The position numbers and the translations under genes were made by a program. DNA of 36,672 nucleotides from Deltaproteobacteria bacterium (GTDB taxonomy: Bacteria > Desulfobacterota > Desulfarculia > Adiutricales > Adiutricaceae), in NCBI GenBank assembly GCA_031276865.1, contig JAISMF010000027.1:1-36672 (forward strand), in the 5' to 3' direction. Below, in pieces: positions 1 through 11,170 of the stretch. How positions within the stretch are numbered: position 1 is the first letter of the stretch; each line of letters begins with the position of its first letter. A model generated the notes under the pieces. It saw only the letters and a list, made by a program, of their open reading frames with translations. It was not told the DNA's origin and did no database searches.

Positions 1-703
1 GTTCTTGCATCTCTCTCGGCATTGACATTGGTAGCATCCTTTTAAAAACTAATCATCTGGAAGACTCCCCCCATATTAAAACTATATTCCAATTATCGAA
101 AGATGTCAATATAAAACCAAGTTTTTTCGAATGCACCCCTCCTTCACTCCCCTCTTGAAACGGGAAAGGCATCGTTTCATATTTCCGGCCTTGTTCAGTT
201 GTCAGGGCTTGTTCAGTCATCCTATGCTGCCAATCTTAATTTTATTAGATGATTACCGATTTAAGAGCTTTTTATCGAGCTATAGTGTTATATTAGCTCC
301 TTTATTACAAAATATCTAGCTTTATTTTTCCTTTTATTTCTATTTTTTCTTTTGAAAGCTCTTTTTGGAGCTCTGACATTATAAAAAGCAAAAATACTGC
401 TGTTTTAAAATATATAGGATAGAAAACGGCTATAGTGCTGACTTTTATCTGATTAGCTGGAAAATATTATTAAATAGTCTGAAGAAATCCTTAATCCTCC
501 CCCAGGACTGTTCCCTAGGTAGCGACCCGGCAGCTGGAGAGCCTCAAGCGCCTGGCTTCTTCTACTGTCTTTCACAGGGAGGCAGTTTCCGAGCCGGAGC
601 TGGCCCTGGATGGTTTAGCTTCAGCCTAGGGGCTAAAACGAACCCATTATTCTTAAGATAGGGTTAAAATGGCTTAAAATCGGGCTCAAGCGGGGTGGGG
701 ATA

Positions 704-820
704 GAGGCGAAGGGAGAAAGAGAGGGGGGCAGTGGCGAAGGGAGAAAGAGAGGGGGGCAGAGGCGAAGGGGGAAGGAGAGGGGGGGGTAGAGGCGAAGGG
801 GGAAAGGTAGGGGGGGGTTA
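704..820. repeat. G-rich minisatellite, four copies of about 28 bp
   Basis: Four consecutive units each begin with GAGGCGAAGGG or GTGGCGAAGGG and end in a run of six to eight G. Unit starts are at 704, 732, 760 and 790, so the spacing is 28, 28 and 30 bases. The plus strand is almost pure purine with many G runs of three or more, so G-quadruplex or triplex structure is possible. An open frame on the minus strand is Pro/Ser-rich and looks like a by-product of the repeat. Confidence 0.85.
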
Positions 821-1030
821 AGCGGTGGGGACTCTGTGACCACAAATGGTGGCCTGAGAGAGCCAGGGGCTAGGGGAGCTAGAGGCTGAAAAAGGGGGCT
901 GAACGGTTACGCCGCCTTGTAGTTAAAAAGAGGATAAATATGACGAAAAGAAGAAAATGCCATCTCAAAAAGATGAAAAACTTCTAATATACCTGTAAAA
1001 TAAATTAGAAAAATAGCGATATTTTCCAAA

Positions 1031-1072
1031 ATTCCACAATTTACGCTTGTCATTCCACAATATTCGCTCTTG
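1031..1072 (+). promoter_or_regulatory. paired 21-bp direct repeats, candidate argG operator
   Basis: Two adjacent 21-base direct repeats occupy 1031-1051 and 1052-1072. Both start with ATTCCACAAT and continue with a similar T/A then CGCT core. The period of 21 would place both copies on the same face of the helix. The second copy runs into the -35 element at 1070. This fits a regulator site controlling argG, but the regulator is unknown and the sequence is not an evident ArgR box. Confidence 0.5.
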
Positions 1073-1098
1073 AAAAAAAACACGCTTCGACTTATAAT
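1070..1098 (+). promoter_or_regulatory. sigma70-type promoter of argG
   Basis: TTGAAA at 1070-1075 and a perfect TATAAT at 1093-1098 are separated by 17 bases, the optimal spacing for a housekeeping promoter. The predicted start near 1105 leaves a leader of about 50 nt before argG. Confidence 0.75.
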
Positions 1099-1157
1099 GT
1101 CCGTTCAATCATTTTAAGGCCGTCCAGACGGCCCGGCGTAATCCGCGAAGGCTTTTA

Positions 1158-2369
1158 ATGACCGATTTCAAAGCGAAAAAAATAGTCCTCGCCTATTCAG
1201 GCGGCCTCGACACCTCCATTATTCTCAAATGGCTTAAAACCGATTACGGAGCGGAGGAGGTCGTGGCGTTCTGCGGCGACGTGGGCCAAGCCGAGGAGCT
1301 CGTCGGCTTGGAGGAGAAGGCCCTCAACACGGGCGCCTCCAAATGCCACATCCGCGACCTCACCGAGGAGTTCGTGCGGGATTTCGTCTTTCCCGCCATG
1401 CGGGCCAACGCCCTCTACGAGGGCCAGTACCTTCTTGGCACCTCGCTCGCCCGGCCCGTCATCGCCAAGCATCTGGTGGAGATAGCCCGCGCGGAGGGGG
1501 CCGACGCCGTGGCCCACGGGGCCACGGGCAAGGGAAACGACCAGGTCCGCTTCGAACTCACCACCATGGCTCTGGACCCGGATTTGCGCACCGTCGCCCC
1601 CTGGCGCGTCTGGGGTCCCAAGTCCCGCACCGAGCTCATCGAATACGCCCGCCGGCATTCCATCCCCGTTCCGGTCACGGTCGAGAAGCCCTACTCCACC
1701 GATCGCAACCTCCTCCACATCTCCTTCGAGGGGGGGGTGCTGGAGGACCCCTGGACGGAACCCCGGGAGGATATGTTCATCCTCACCCGCTCTCCGGAAA
1801 AGGCTCCGGACAAGCCCCGCTATCTTGAGATCGGCTTCGAGAAGGGCGATCCGGTGAGCGTGGACGGCGAAAAATCGTCTCCCGCCGGAATACTTTCGCG
1901 GCTGAACCTAATCGCCGGGGAAAACGGGGTGGGCCGGGTGGACATCGTGGAGAGCCGCTTCGTGGGCATGAAGAGCCGCGGGGTCTACGAGACCCCCGGC
2001 GGAACGGTTCTCTGGTTCGCCCACCGCAATCTCGAGACCCTGACTCTGGACCGGGAGGCCCTGGCCCTCAAAGACTCGCTCATGCCCCGCTACGCGGCCA
2101 TGGTTTACAACGGCTTCTGGTATTCGCCGGAGCGCGAGGCGCTGCAGACCCTCGTAGACTCCACCCAGGAGCGGGTCACCGGCTCGACGCGCCTCAAGCT
2201 CTACAAGGGCGGGATGTGGACGGTGGGCCGCCGCTCACCCTTCAGCCTCTACGACCCCGAGATAGCCACCTTCGAGCGCGACGACGTCTACGACCAGTCC
2301 GACGCGACCGGTTTCATCCGCCTTAACGGGTTGCGGCTGAGAACCCTTTCAAGGCGGAAGGGAAGCTGA
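1158..2369 (+). CDS. argG: argininosuccinate synthase
   Basis: This enzyme joins citrulline and aspartate with ATP hydrolysis to AMP, forming argininosuccinate, the penultimate step of arginine synthesis in the cytoplasm. The 403-residue protein has the usual family length. The N-terminal ATP-pyrophosphatase P-loop AYSGGLDTS lies at residues 12-20, and the conserved [14 protein letters not shown] segment (about residue 132 on) and the [11 protein letters not shown] segment follow as in bacterial ArgG. The ATG at 1158 follows a weak GAAGG. The gene has its own promoter at 1070-1098 and a strong terminator at 2387-2426, so it is probably transcribed separately from the argH genes. Codons are strongly C/G-ending, in contrast to the two argH paralogues next door. 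Confidence 0.97.
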   Translation: MTDFKAKKIVLAYSGGLDTSIILKWLKTDYGAEEVVAFCGDVGQAEELVGLEEKALNTGASKCHIRDLTEEFVRDFVFPAMRANALYEGQYLLGTSLARPVIAKHLVEIARAEGADAVAHGATGKGNDQVRFELTTMALDPDLRTVAPWRVWGPKSRTELIEYARRHSIPVPVTVEKPYSTDRNLLHISFEGGVLEDPWTEPREDMFILTRSPEKAPDKPRYLEIGFEKGDPVSVDGEKSSPAGILSRLNLIAGENGVGRVDIVESRFVGMKSRGVYETPGGTVLWFAHRNLETLTLDREALALKDSLMPRYAAMVYNGFWYSPEREALQTLVDSTQERVTGSTRLKLYKGGMWTVGRRSPFSLYDPEIATFERDDVYDQSDATGFIRLNGLRLRTLSRRKGS

Positions 2370-2386
2370 AGGCGGTTCTTTTCCGA

Positions 2387-2426
2387 GGGACCGCCGCCTT
2401 AATCGAGGCGGTCCCGAACTTTTTTT
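2387..2426 (+). terminator. rho-independent terminator after argG
   Basis: A perfect 9-bp stem (GGGACCGCC at 2387-2395 with GGCGGTCCC at 2407-2415) encloses an 11-base loop and is followed shortly by a run of seven T (2420-2426). It begins 18 bases after the argG stop, so the argH genes probably need their own transcription start or read-through. Confidence 0.85.
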
Positions 2427-2502
2427 CGCCCGCGGCCCTTTAAATAAGGAGGACCGCGGGCCGCGGGGATGAGGCCGCCTGGCGGCGGAAAAGGAGGACC
2501 CG

Positions 2503-3951
2503 ATGGGCGGGGACGGCAAACCTGAGAACGAAAAAAACGGCGCCCTTGGCGGGAAGGGGGCCGGGAAACTCGATCCGCTCATTCTTTCCGCCCTTTCCTA
2601 CGCTCCCCTGGATAAAAGTCTGTTGCGCCACGAGACCGCGTCGATCGCGGAACACGCCAAGGTTTTGACGGATCACGGGTTCGTCCAATTAGATGAATTG
2701 GATCGGATTTTGGAGGGGATTAGGAACGTATACGAAAAAATAGGCGAGGGAAATTTTAAAATAGAAAAGGACGACGAGGATGTTCACGCCGGCGTTTTGA
2801 GACATCTGGCCGCGGAAGCGGGTCCGGCGGTGGATCAGCTTCATATTAAAAGGTCCTCGGACTTCCAGAAGATTTTAAATCAGCGGGGATACACGCTCCT
2901 ATCCTGCCGCGCGGTCGGCGCTTCTTTGACGGGTCTGCTCACCGCGCTTAGAATGAAAGCTAGAAGCGCTGGCGATCGCCTCATGCCGGGTTACACTCAT
3001 CTCCAGCGCGCTCAGCCCGTCCTTATCGCCCATCATCTCATGGCCTACCACGCCATGTTCACGAGGGATCATCTTAGATTTCTGAAATATTCCGACAAAT
3101 CTTTAAGCAATCCCGCGCTTCCGACCGCGGTCACGCTGAACGTCACGCGCGCGGACGTTGAATTTCAGGAAAAGACGTTTAAGGACGAAGTTATCATTAA
3201 AAACAGCGCGGATCCCGACTCTAGCTACGACGGCGAAATGATGTTCGCCGCGAACGCCGCCATTCTGGCCTCCAACCTTTCCCGCTTGGGGGAAGAACTG
3301 GTTTTATGGAGCAGTTCGGAGTTCGACTACGTGAGCTTCCCCGATGAAGTCGCCAGAGGGGACGATCTCGCTCCGTACAGAAAATATCCCGAAGCCGCGG
3401 AAATTTTACGCGCGAAATCCGGCAGGGTCATCGGCAACATGGTCGCGGTGACGACGATCCTTAAAGGTCTTCCCTTAAGCCGCAACAGCGACTACTCCGA
3501 GATCTTGGAAAAGACCATCGACACGGTCGACACCCTTGTTTTAATGATGGATCTGGCTAAACTCTTGATCGATAAATTAAGCTTCAATTACGAAAAAATG
3601 GAACAAAACGCCTCGGATCCTTTCATGGCGGCGACCGATCTGGCGGACAGCCTGGTTCTGAAAGGAGTGCCGTTCAGGGAGGCCCACCGTCAGGTGGGAG
3701 CCTTAGTCTCATACGCCTTGGAAAATTCGATATATCTGCCGGACATGACCGCGGATGTGTTTTTGAAGTTCTGTCCCGCCGGCGACCCCGCCTTTTTAAA
3801 GACGCTTTCGCCTAGGCACCAGGTTATGAGAAGAAACACGGCCGACTGCGGCACCGGACCCGAAAAGGTTGACTTGGCCGTGAAATCGGCGGAAGATTTT
3901 GACGCCGGCGTTGAGCGGTTGCGTGAACAATCTGATTTGAAAGACGGTTGA
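2503..3951 (+). CDS. argininosuccinate lyase paralogue A, signature loop lost
   Basis: This 482-residue protein belongs to the argininosuccinate lyase/fumarase superfamily but would not be a self-sufficient enzyme. It keeps EDVH (92-95), the whole GYTHLQRAQP region (163-172) followed by a normal AHHLMAY, LVLWSSSEF, GRVIGN, KGLPL, and a canonical ATDLAD plus GVPFREAH block. The substrate-binding TGRSRN segment has become IKRSSD (115-120). The signature SSxMPQKKNP is DDLAPYRKYP (287-296), so both serines are gone. The YNxDxQEDKE and GALAGT motifs are also lost. The frame is nevertheless intact. The ATG at 2503 has a strong AAGGAGG at 2491-2497. Codons are more AT-ending than in argG. It lies 110 bp upstream of a second paralogue that keeps the motifs lost here. 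It is most likely a non-catalytic or half-site partner subunit; a decaying copy is the alternative. Confidence 0.85.
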   Translation: MGGDGKPENEKNGALGGKGAGKLDPLILSALSYAPLDKSLLRHETASIAEHAKVLTDHGFVQLDELDRILEGIRNVYEKIGEGNFKIEKDDEDVHAGVLRHLAAEAGPAVDQLHIKRSSDFQKILNQRGYTLLSCRAVGASLTGLLTALRMKARSAGDRLMPGYTHLQRAQPVLIAHHLMAYHAMFTRDHLRFLKYSDKSLSNPALPTAVTLNVTRADVEFQEKTFKDEVIIKNSADPDSSYDGEMMFAANAAILASNLSRLGEELVLWSSSEFDYVSFPDEVARGDDLAPYRKYPEAAEILRAKSGRVIGNMVAVTTILKGLPLSRNSDYSEILEKTIDTVDTLVLMMDLAKLLIDKLSFNYEKMEQNASDPFMAATDLADSLVLKGVPFREAHRQVGALVSYALENSIYLPDMTADVFLKFCPAGDPAFLKTLSPRHQVMRRNTADCGTGPEKVDLAVKSAEDFDAGVERLREQSDLKDG

Positions 3952-4061
3952 TTATGGCGCTTTAGCGTATATTATCTAATTTGACAAAATAATTTCAGTC
4001 CCTTGGATATATTTATTTTGAAGCGTAATTCCACACCGAAGGTTTCACGATCGCGCTTTAA

Positions 4062-6605
<2,544 letters not shown>

Positions 6606-7408
6606 ATTGCGTTTTTACGACCCTGTTTAATTTTTGGACCCCTCCCGCCTCTTCCCAAAACCCTTCTTCCGGTGACCGTGGTTTACGAAGAAAGAATCCT
6701 TCGTAATTTTTTTGCGCGTCTTATCGGCCGGCGTGTTCGGCGCCGCGCATGGCGCGGCGCGGCCTTTCCAACCTTTCGTCCTTTCTTCGTTTCCTCGCTT
6801 TTCCGCGCCTTTCTTTTAAAGCCGCGTTCTTCCATCGTTCGCGAACGCTCTTTTTCTTCGGACGATCTCTTTTTGGAGGGGGAACGGCCTTTAAGGATTC
6901 GTAAACTCGCTTCGGCCCCCCGCCTCCTTCGCCGCCGCCTCTTTTGCCGCCTTCGCCGCCCCCGGGATTAACGTCATTCTACTTTTAGCAAAGCCGCGCC
7001 CTTAAAAAAGAATCCGTCTTCGGGATACACTTTCGCTTGAAAATGAGTTAAAATACCCAAGGTAAGAAGAGTTTTTTCATTAATGAGCGTGTCGACGCGC
7101 CTGGCGCGGGCTTGACGTGATTCACGCCCGGGCCGGGATTTTTCATTTTTACTCCCGGGGCGTTTCTCAAGGCCCCGAAGCCGCGTTCTTATTGGAGGAG
7201 ACGATCTTTTGAGCCCCGTCTTTCGGCTGAGCGCTGTTTTTTCCCGCCGCCCCGGCCTTTTGGCGCCGGCCGGCCGGATAATTTCCCCGGCCATCCCGCT
7301 TTCGGGCTCCGGTGGCGTCCGGAAACCCGTCCGCTCCTTTCCCCCCGCCGGGCTTGGGCCCGAGGGCGCCGGGGGGGGTGTTCGCCCCGGCGCGGGCGGA
7401 GGCGTGTA
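6606..7408. other. spacer between argH and the lipoprotein/lysA block
   Basis: Apart from a terminator at 6683-6713 I see no convincing gene. 6720-6970 reads as Arg/Phe-rich nonsense in open frames. One marginal candidate is a 66-codon frame from TTG 7209 to 7409, whose stop overlaps the next start (TAATG) and which has a purine-rich GGAGGAG at 7194-7200. Its Pro/Gly/Arg-rich product has no recognisable feature, so I do not call it a gene. Confidence 0.5.
6683..6713 (+). terminator. rho-independent terminator after the argH pair
   Basis: TTACGAAG (6683-6690) and CTTCGTAA (6699-6706) form a perfect 8-bp stem with an 8-base loop, followed directly by seven T. It lies about 78 bases after the stop of the second argH paralogue and would end that transcript. 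Confidence 0.8.
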
Positions 7409-8488
7409 ATGGCGGAGCTGGCCAACGGGAAAACGGTCCTTCTTCTCTCCCTCCTCCTCTTCTTAGGGGCCTGCGGCGTGAAGACCCACCCTTATCCGGA
7501 GTCCATGACCCTTCCGGGGCAGGTCGTGGACCTCGAAGCCGACCAGGACTCCCAAGGCGGCCTCGTTTTAAGGTGGCGGGCGCCGGAGGAGAACATGGCG
7601 GGGAGGCCTCTTCGGTCCATCCTCTTTTTCGAGGTCCTGGCGGCCGACTACGACCTGGACGAGTTCTGCGCCGGCTGCCCCTCCTTTTACCGAAAGGCGG
7701 CCGAGATCCACGTCCAGCCGCCCCCTCCGGGGCTTTCCATCAACCCGGGCCCCTACAGCTACTCCCTCAAGCTCAAAGAGGGGCGGGTCTACCGTTTCCG
7801 GGTGGCGGCCTTCTCCGAGCGGGGCGCCGCCCACCCCGACGCCTGGAGCGAGATCACGGTGCGGGCCTCCCTCGGCCCCGGGGAGCTCTCCGGGTTCCGG
7901 GCGGATCTGGGCGACCGGGAGGTGCGCCTCTATTTTGATAGAATGGGGCCCGGCGAGACGGCGGAGATCGAACGCCGCATAGGCGACGGACCCTTCCGTC
8001 GCCTCCCTTTAACCGGCCGGGAGTACACGGATTTGGACGTCTCCTACGGCTCCGTCTACGTCTACCGGGGCCGGAAGGTTTTGGAAACCGAGCACGGCCC
8101 TGCCCCGGGGCCCTGGAGCCGGGAGATAACGGCGCGGGTGGAGGATCGCTTCCCGCCCAGGCCCATAGGCTACCTGGACGCCTCCCCGGCCGAGGGGGGG
8201 ATCCTTCTTAAATGGGAGGATCTGAGCATGGACGACGACATCAAAGGCTACCGCCTTTACCGGCGTCTAGGAGACGCCGGAGAGTTCCAGCCTATAAACG
8301 GTCTCTTCACCTCCACGAGCCACCTGGACGCCGCCGTCGTTCCCGGCGGGGACTACCGCTACCGGGTGACCGCCGTGGACGCCTCTCCCGCGGCCAACGA
8401 GAGCCTGCCGTCGCCCGAGGCCTCGGTTTCCCTCGAGACGGCGGAGGAGCCGGCGGAGAAGCCCGATCTGACCAATCTGGGCTACTGA
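7409..8488 (+). CDS. lipoprotein with fibronectin type III-like domains
   Basis: This 359-residue protein starts with a signal peptide (hydrophobic residues 9-19) ending in the lipobox LGAC, so Cys22 should be lipidated and the protein anchored in an envelope membrane. The mature part contains beta-rich segments typical of fibronectin type III folds, clearest at about 35-135 and 250-350 (GGILLKWED, GYRLYRR, DYRYRVTAVD). A middle segment (155-245) looks similar. A CAGC pair lies near residue 90. GGAGG at 7398-7402 supports the ATG. A lipoprotein gene just before lysA is a common arrangement in deltaproteobacteria as far as I recall. The function is not known; adhesion or envelope scaffolding are guesses. 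Confidence 0.8.
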   Translation: MAELANGKTVLLLSLLLFLGACGVKTHPYPESMTLPGQVVDLEADQDSQGGLVLRWRAPEENMAGRPLRSILFFEVLAADYDLDEFCAGCPSFYRKAAEIHVQPPPPGLSINPGPYSYSLKLKEGRVYRFRVAAFSERGAAHPDAWSEITVRASLGPGELSGFRADLGDREVRLYFDRMGPGETAEIERRIGDGPFRRLPLTGREYTDLDVSYGSVYVYRGRKVLETEHGPAPGPWSREITARVEDRFPPRPIGYLDASPAEGGILLKWEDLSMDDDIKGYRLYRRLGDAGEFQPINGLFTSTSHLDAAVVPGGDYRYRVTAVDASPAANESLPSPEASVSLETAEEPAEKPDLTNLGY

Positions 8489-8782
8489 CGGCCCGGCCTT
8501 GGCCGGGCCTTCGGGGCCATTTCCCGCGCCGCGCGGTTGTATTGGGATATTGTTAGACGTTAATAATGTTTATTATTATTTATTTATACTTTTTTGTAAT
8601 GTTTAATGTTTAATGTTTATCGATAATTATCGCGCCTCGCCGGAGAACGCCGCCGCTTCGCGGCGCTCCTCGAATATTTTCGGAAACTTCTCGATCTTTT
8701 CCGCCGCCCCGGCGGCGGACTCCCGAAGAACCCGGCCGGAGTTTTCCGGGCCACGCTGAAGAAGGATGGAAAGCCATTGACA
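8489..8782. promoter_or_regulatory. lysA upstream region with 7-bp repeats and palindrome
   Basis: A GC-rich hairpin right after the lipoprotein stop (GCCCGG and CCGGGC around 8491-8506) lacks a T run. An AT-rich block follows with three tandem copies of TAATGTT at 8597, 8604 and 8611, then the perfect palindrome CGATAATTATCG at 8621-8632. This could be the control region of lysA. About 150 bases from 8633 to lysA are GC-rich and show no gene on the plus strand. Confidence 0.4.
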
Positions 8783-10054
8783 ATGGACGGCGGCAGGGAA
8801 TTTTTCGCCTACCGGGACGGACGGCTCCACGCGGAGGATCTGCCCCTGGAAATAATCTCGCGGGAGGTGGGCACTCCCGTCTACGTCTACTCCAAGGCGG
8901 CCTTCCTCCACGCCCTGAAAAGCCTGGAGGATGCCTTCAAGGGCTCCAGGCATCTCATCTGCTATTCGGTGAAGGCGGCCTCCAATTTGAGCCTCCTCGC
9001 GCTGGTGGCGGAAAGGGGCCTGGGGGCGGACATCGTCTCCGGCGGCGAGCTTTACCGGGCCTTGAAGGCGGGGGTTTCCCCCCGGCGCATTGTCTACTCC
9101 GGCGTGGGGAAGACCGCCCGGGAGATGAGGGAGGCTTTGGAGGCGGAGCTCTTCATGTTCAACCTCGAAAGCGAAGGCGAGATGCTGGAATTGGCCCGGG
9201 TGGCCGAGGAGATGGACAAGGTGGCCCAGATATCCTTCCGGGTGAACCCCGACGTGGACCCCCACACCCACCCTTACGTGGCCACGGGCCTGAAAGAGAG
9301 CAAGTTCGGGGTGAGCCGGGAGGAGGCCCGGCGCCTTTACGCCGAGGCGAGGAAGATCCCCTGGTTCAAGGTCATCGGGATTGGCTGCCACATAGGCTCG
9401 CAGCTCACCGAGCTCGCCCCCTTCCGGGACTCCCTTTTGATTTTGGCGGATCTGGCCCGGGAGCTGCGCTCCCAGGGCCACAACATCCGCTATTTGGACA
9501 TGGGCGGCGGGGTGGGCATACGCTACCGGGACGAAAATCCCCTGTCGCTTTCCGCCTACGCGGAGATGTCGTTAAAGGCGGTTTCCGACATTCCGGATCT
9601 GACCCTGGTGGTGGAGCCGGGGCGATCCGTCGCCGGCAACTCCGCCGTTCTCCTCACCCGAGTCCTCTACAACAAGCGTAACGGCGGGAAGCGCTTCGTG
9701 GTGGCTGACGCCGCCATGAACGATCTGATCCGCCCCAGCCTCTACGGCTCCTACCACGCCGTTTGGCCCTTAAACGAAAGGCCGGGGGCGGCCCTCTCCC
9801 CCGCCGCGCTCGTGGGGCCGGTCTGCGAGTCCGGCGACTTCCTGGCCAAGGACCGGGAGCTGCCGGATTTGGCTCCGGGGGATTGTCTGGCGGTGAAAAG
9901 CGCCGGAGCCTACGGTTTCAGCATGAGCTCCAACTACAACTCCCGGCCCCGGGCGGCCGAGGTTCTGGTCTCGGGGGGCGACTTCCGGGTGATAAGGGAG
10001 AGGGAGGACTACGAGTCCCTCGTTTCAGGCGAGGATATTCTGCAGTTGAATTAA
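8783..10054 (+). CDS. lysA: diaminopimelate decarboxylase
   Basis: LysA decarboxylates meso-diaminopimelate to L-lysine with pyridoxal phosphate, the last step of lysine synthesis. The protein is 423 residues from ATG 8783; a TTG two codons earlier (8777) is an alternative. The PLP lysine sits in CYSVKAAS (Lys64). The CHIGSQ motif, the MGGGVGIRY glycine loop, the VVEPGRS phosphate-binding motif and the VCESGDFLA motif with the catalytic Cys are all present, as in fold-III decarboxylases. It is followed by a clear terminator at 10108-10155, so the downstream dap genes are probably transcribed separately. Its AT-rich upstream region holds the repeats described above. Confidence 0.96.
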   Translation: MDGGREFFAYRDGRLHAEDLPLEIISREVGTPVYVYSKAAFLHALKSLEDAFKGSRHLICYSVKAASNLSLLALVAERGLGADIVSGGELYRALKAGVSPRRIVYSGVGKTAREMREALEAELFMFNLESEGEMLELARVAEEMDKVAQISFRVNPDVDPHTHPYVATGLKESKFGVSREEARRLYAEARKIPWFKVIGIGCHIGSQLTELAPFRDSLLILADLARELRSQGHNIRYLDMGGGVGIRYRDENPLSLSAYAEMSLKAVSDIPDLTLVVEPGRSVAGNSAVLLTRVLYNKRNGGKRFVVADAAMNDLIRPSLYGSYHAVWPLNERPGAALSPAALVGPVCESGDFLAKDRELPDLAPGDCLAVKSAGAYGFSMSSNYNSRPRAAEVLVSGGDFRVIREREDYESLVSGEDILQLN

Positions 10055-10107
10055 GCCCGGTTAAATTCTATACTCTAGCCTCCGGAGCGCCCCCCGCCCC
10101 GGACCCA

Positions 10108-10155
10108 CCGGAAAAAGGTCCGGATCGGGGCCTTTTTCCGGCGGAGCTTTTTTTT
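10108..10155 (+). terminator. rho-independent terminator after lysA
   Basis: CCGGAAAAAGG (10108-10118) and CCTTTTTCCGG (10131-10141) form a perfect 11-bp stem with a 12-base loop, followed by eight T at 10148-10155. It lies 54 bases after the lysA stop and just upstream of dapF. Confidence 0.8.
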
Positions 10156-10186
10156 CGGCGCTTATCTCAAAGGACGATCTTTTATT

Positions 10187-11029
10187 ATGTCAATCAGCTT
10201 TTTCAAATACAGCGGACACGGGAACGATTTCGTCATCATCGACAGCTGGGACTCCCAGCCGGCGGAGCAGGATCTGCCCAAACTGGCCCGCCTCATCTCC
10301 CGGCGGAAATACGGGGTGGGCGCGGACGGGGTGGTCTTCATCTCCGAGGGTCCCCACGATGTGGACTTCGCCGTGCGCTTCTTCAACTCCGACGGCTCCG
10401 AGGCCGACATGTGCGGAAACGCCAGCCGCTGCGCGGCCCACCTGGCCCACACCAACCACATCGCCCCGGTGGAGATGACCTTCAAGACCAAGGCCGGAGA
10501 CATCCGGGCCCGGGTGGAGGGGGACTACGTCTCCGTGCGGCTCCCGAAAATCGGCCGCCCCGACGGGGTGGCCATGATAGACGTGGACGGTTTCAGCCGC
10601 ACCTACCACCGCATCAACACGGGCGTGAACCACGCCGTCACCTGGGTGGACGATCTGGACCGCCTGGACGTGGTTAAGTACGGCCGCTTCATCCGCCGCC
10701 ACCCCTCCTTCTCCCCCGGGGCCAACGTGGACTTCGTGCGGATAGTGGACCGCGACACCATCGACGTGCGCACCTACGAGATCGGGGTGGAGGACGAGAC
10801 TTTGGCCTGCGGCACCGGGGTCACGGCCTCGGCCCTGCTTTCCCTCGCGGAGGGCTACGTGGAGGGCGAGAACATCCACTGCCGCACCAGAGGCGGGGAG
10901 GAGCTGAACGTCCGGGTGGTCGGAGGCGAGGGCGAGCACCGGGAGGTCTCCCTGGAGGGGAAGGTGCGCTTCGTCTTCTCCGGGGCCCTGGCCCAGGACG
11001 CCCTCAAAGCCGAGCCCCAGCGGAGGTAG
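10187..11029 (+). CDS. dapF: diaminopimelate epimerase
   Basis: DapF converts LL-diaminopimelate to the meso form used by LysA and by peptidoglycan synthesis, through a two-cysteine acid/base mechanism without cofactor. The 280-residue protein has the usual length. The first catalytic Cys lies in NSDGSEADMCGN (Cys76) and the second in ACGTGVTAS (Cys208). The N-terminal KYSGHGNDF motif is canonical. The ATG at 10187 follows AAAGGA at 10169-10174. The gene comes after the lysA terminator and before dapA, in the same direction. Confidence 0.96.
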   Translation: MSISFFKYSGHGNDFVIIDSWDSQPAEQDLPKLARLISRRKYGVGADGVVFISEGPHDVDFAVRFFNSDGSEADMCGNASRCAAHLAHTNHIAPVEMTFKTKAGDIRARVEGDYVSVRLPKIGRPDGVAMIDVDGFSRTYHRINTGVNHAVTWVDDLDRLDVVKYGRFIRRHPSFSPGANVDFVRIVDRDTIDVRTYEIGVEDETLACGTGVTASALLSLAEGYVEGENIHCRTRGGEELNVRVVGGEGEHREVSLEGKVRFVFSGALAQDALKAEPQRR

Positions 11030-11126
11030 CTTCCGGATTTACCGTCGCGGATCTTCCGCGCCGGGGCCGCGTCCCGGAAGAAAGTCCTCCCGCCCGCTTT
11101 TTCACAAACCCGTCTTTCCGGCGCCG

Positions 11127-11148
11127 GCCGGGGGCCGCGGCCCCCGGC
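11127..11148. repeat. 22-bp perfect GC palindrome upstream of dapA
   Basis: The sequence GCCGGGGGCCGCGGCCCCCGGC is fully self-complementary and ends 12 bases before the AGGAG ribosome site of dapA (11161-11165). It has no following T run, so it is not a standard terminator. It could form a cruciform or hairpin that affects dapA translation or protects the mRNA 5' end. Confidence 0.6.
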
Positions 11149-11170
11149 GGCGCCGCCGCCAGGAGTCACC

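Larger units (their letters stand above)
1..1157. other. gene-poor leader region upstream of argG
   Basis: I see no convincing gene in this stretch. Positions 1-480 are AT-rich and show only short chance open frames. A more GC-balanced island at about 490-650 contains an open fragment (519-629) reading VATRQLESLKRLASSTVFH and onward to a stop. It has no start codon, and its composition differs from its flanks, so it may be a gene remnant, but I could not assign it. Positions 700-820 hold a purine-rich tandem repeat, listed separately. From about 900 the sequence is AT-rich again and ends in the argG promoter. Confidence 0.6.

Noticed and set aside
633-845. Pro/Ser/Leu-rich frame on the minus strand
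   Set aside because: It is a by-product of the G-rich 28-bp repeat; no ribosome site or conserved feature.
7209-7409. 66-codon frame from TTG with TAATG overlap to the lipoprotein gene
   Set aside because: The overlap is suggestive, but the Pro/Gly/Arg-rich product and weak start do not support a gene.
8627-9481. 284-residue frame opposite lysA
   Set aside because: It lies antisense to a confirmed gene with matching GC-skewed codons; a shadow.
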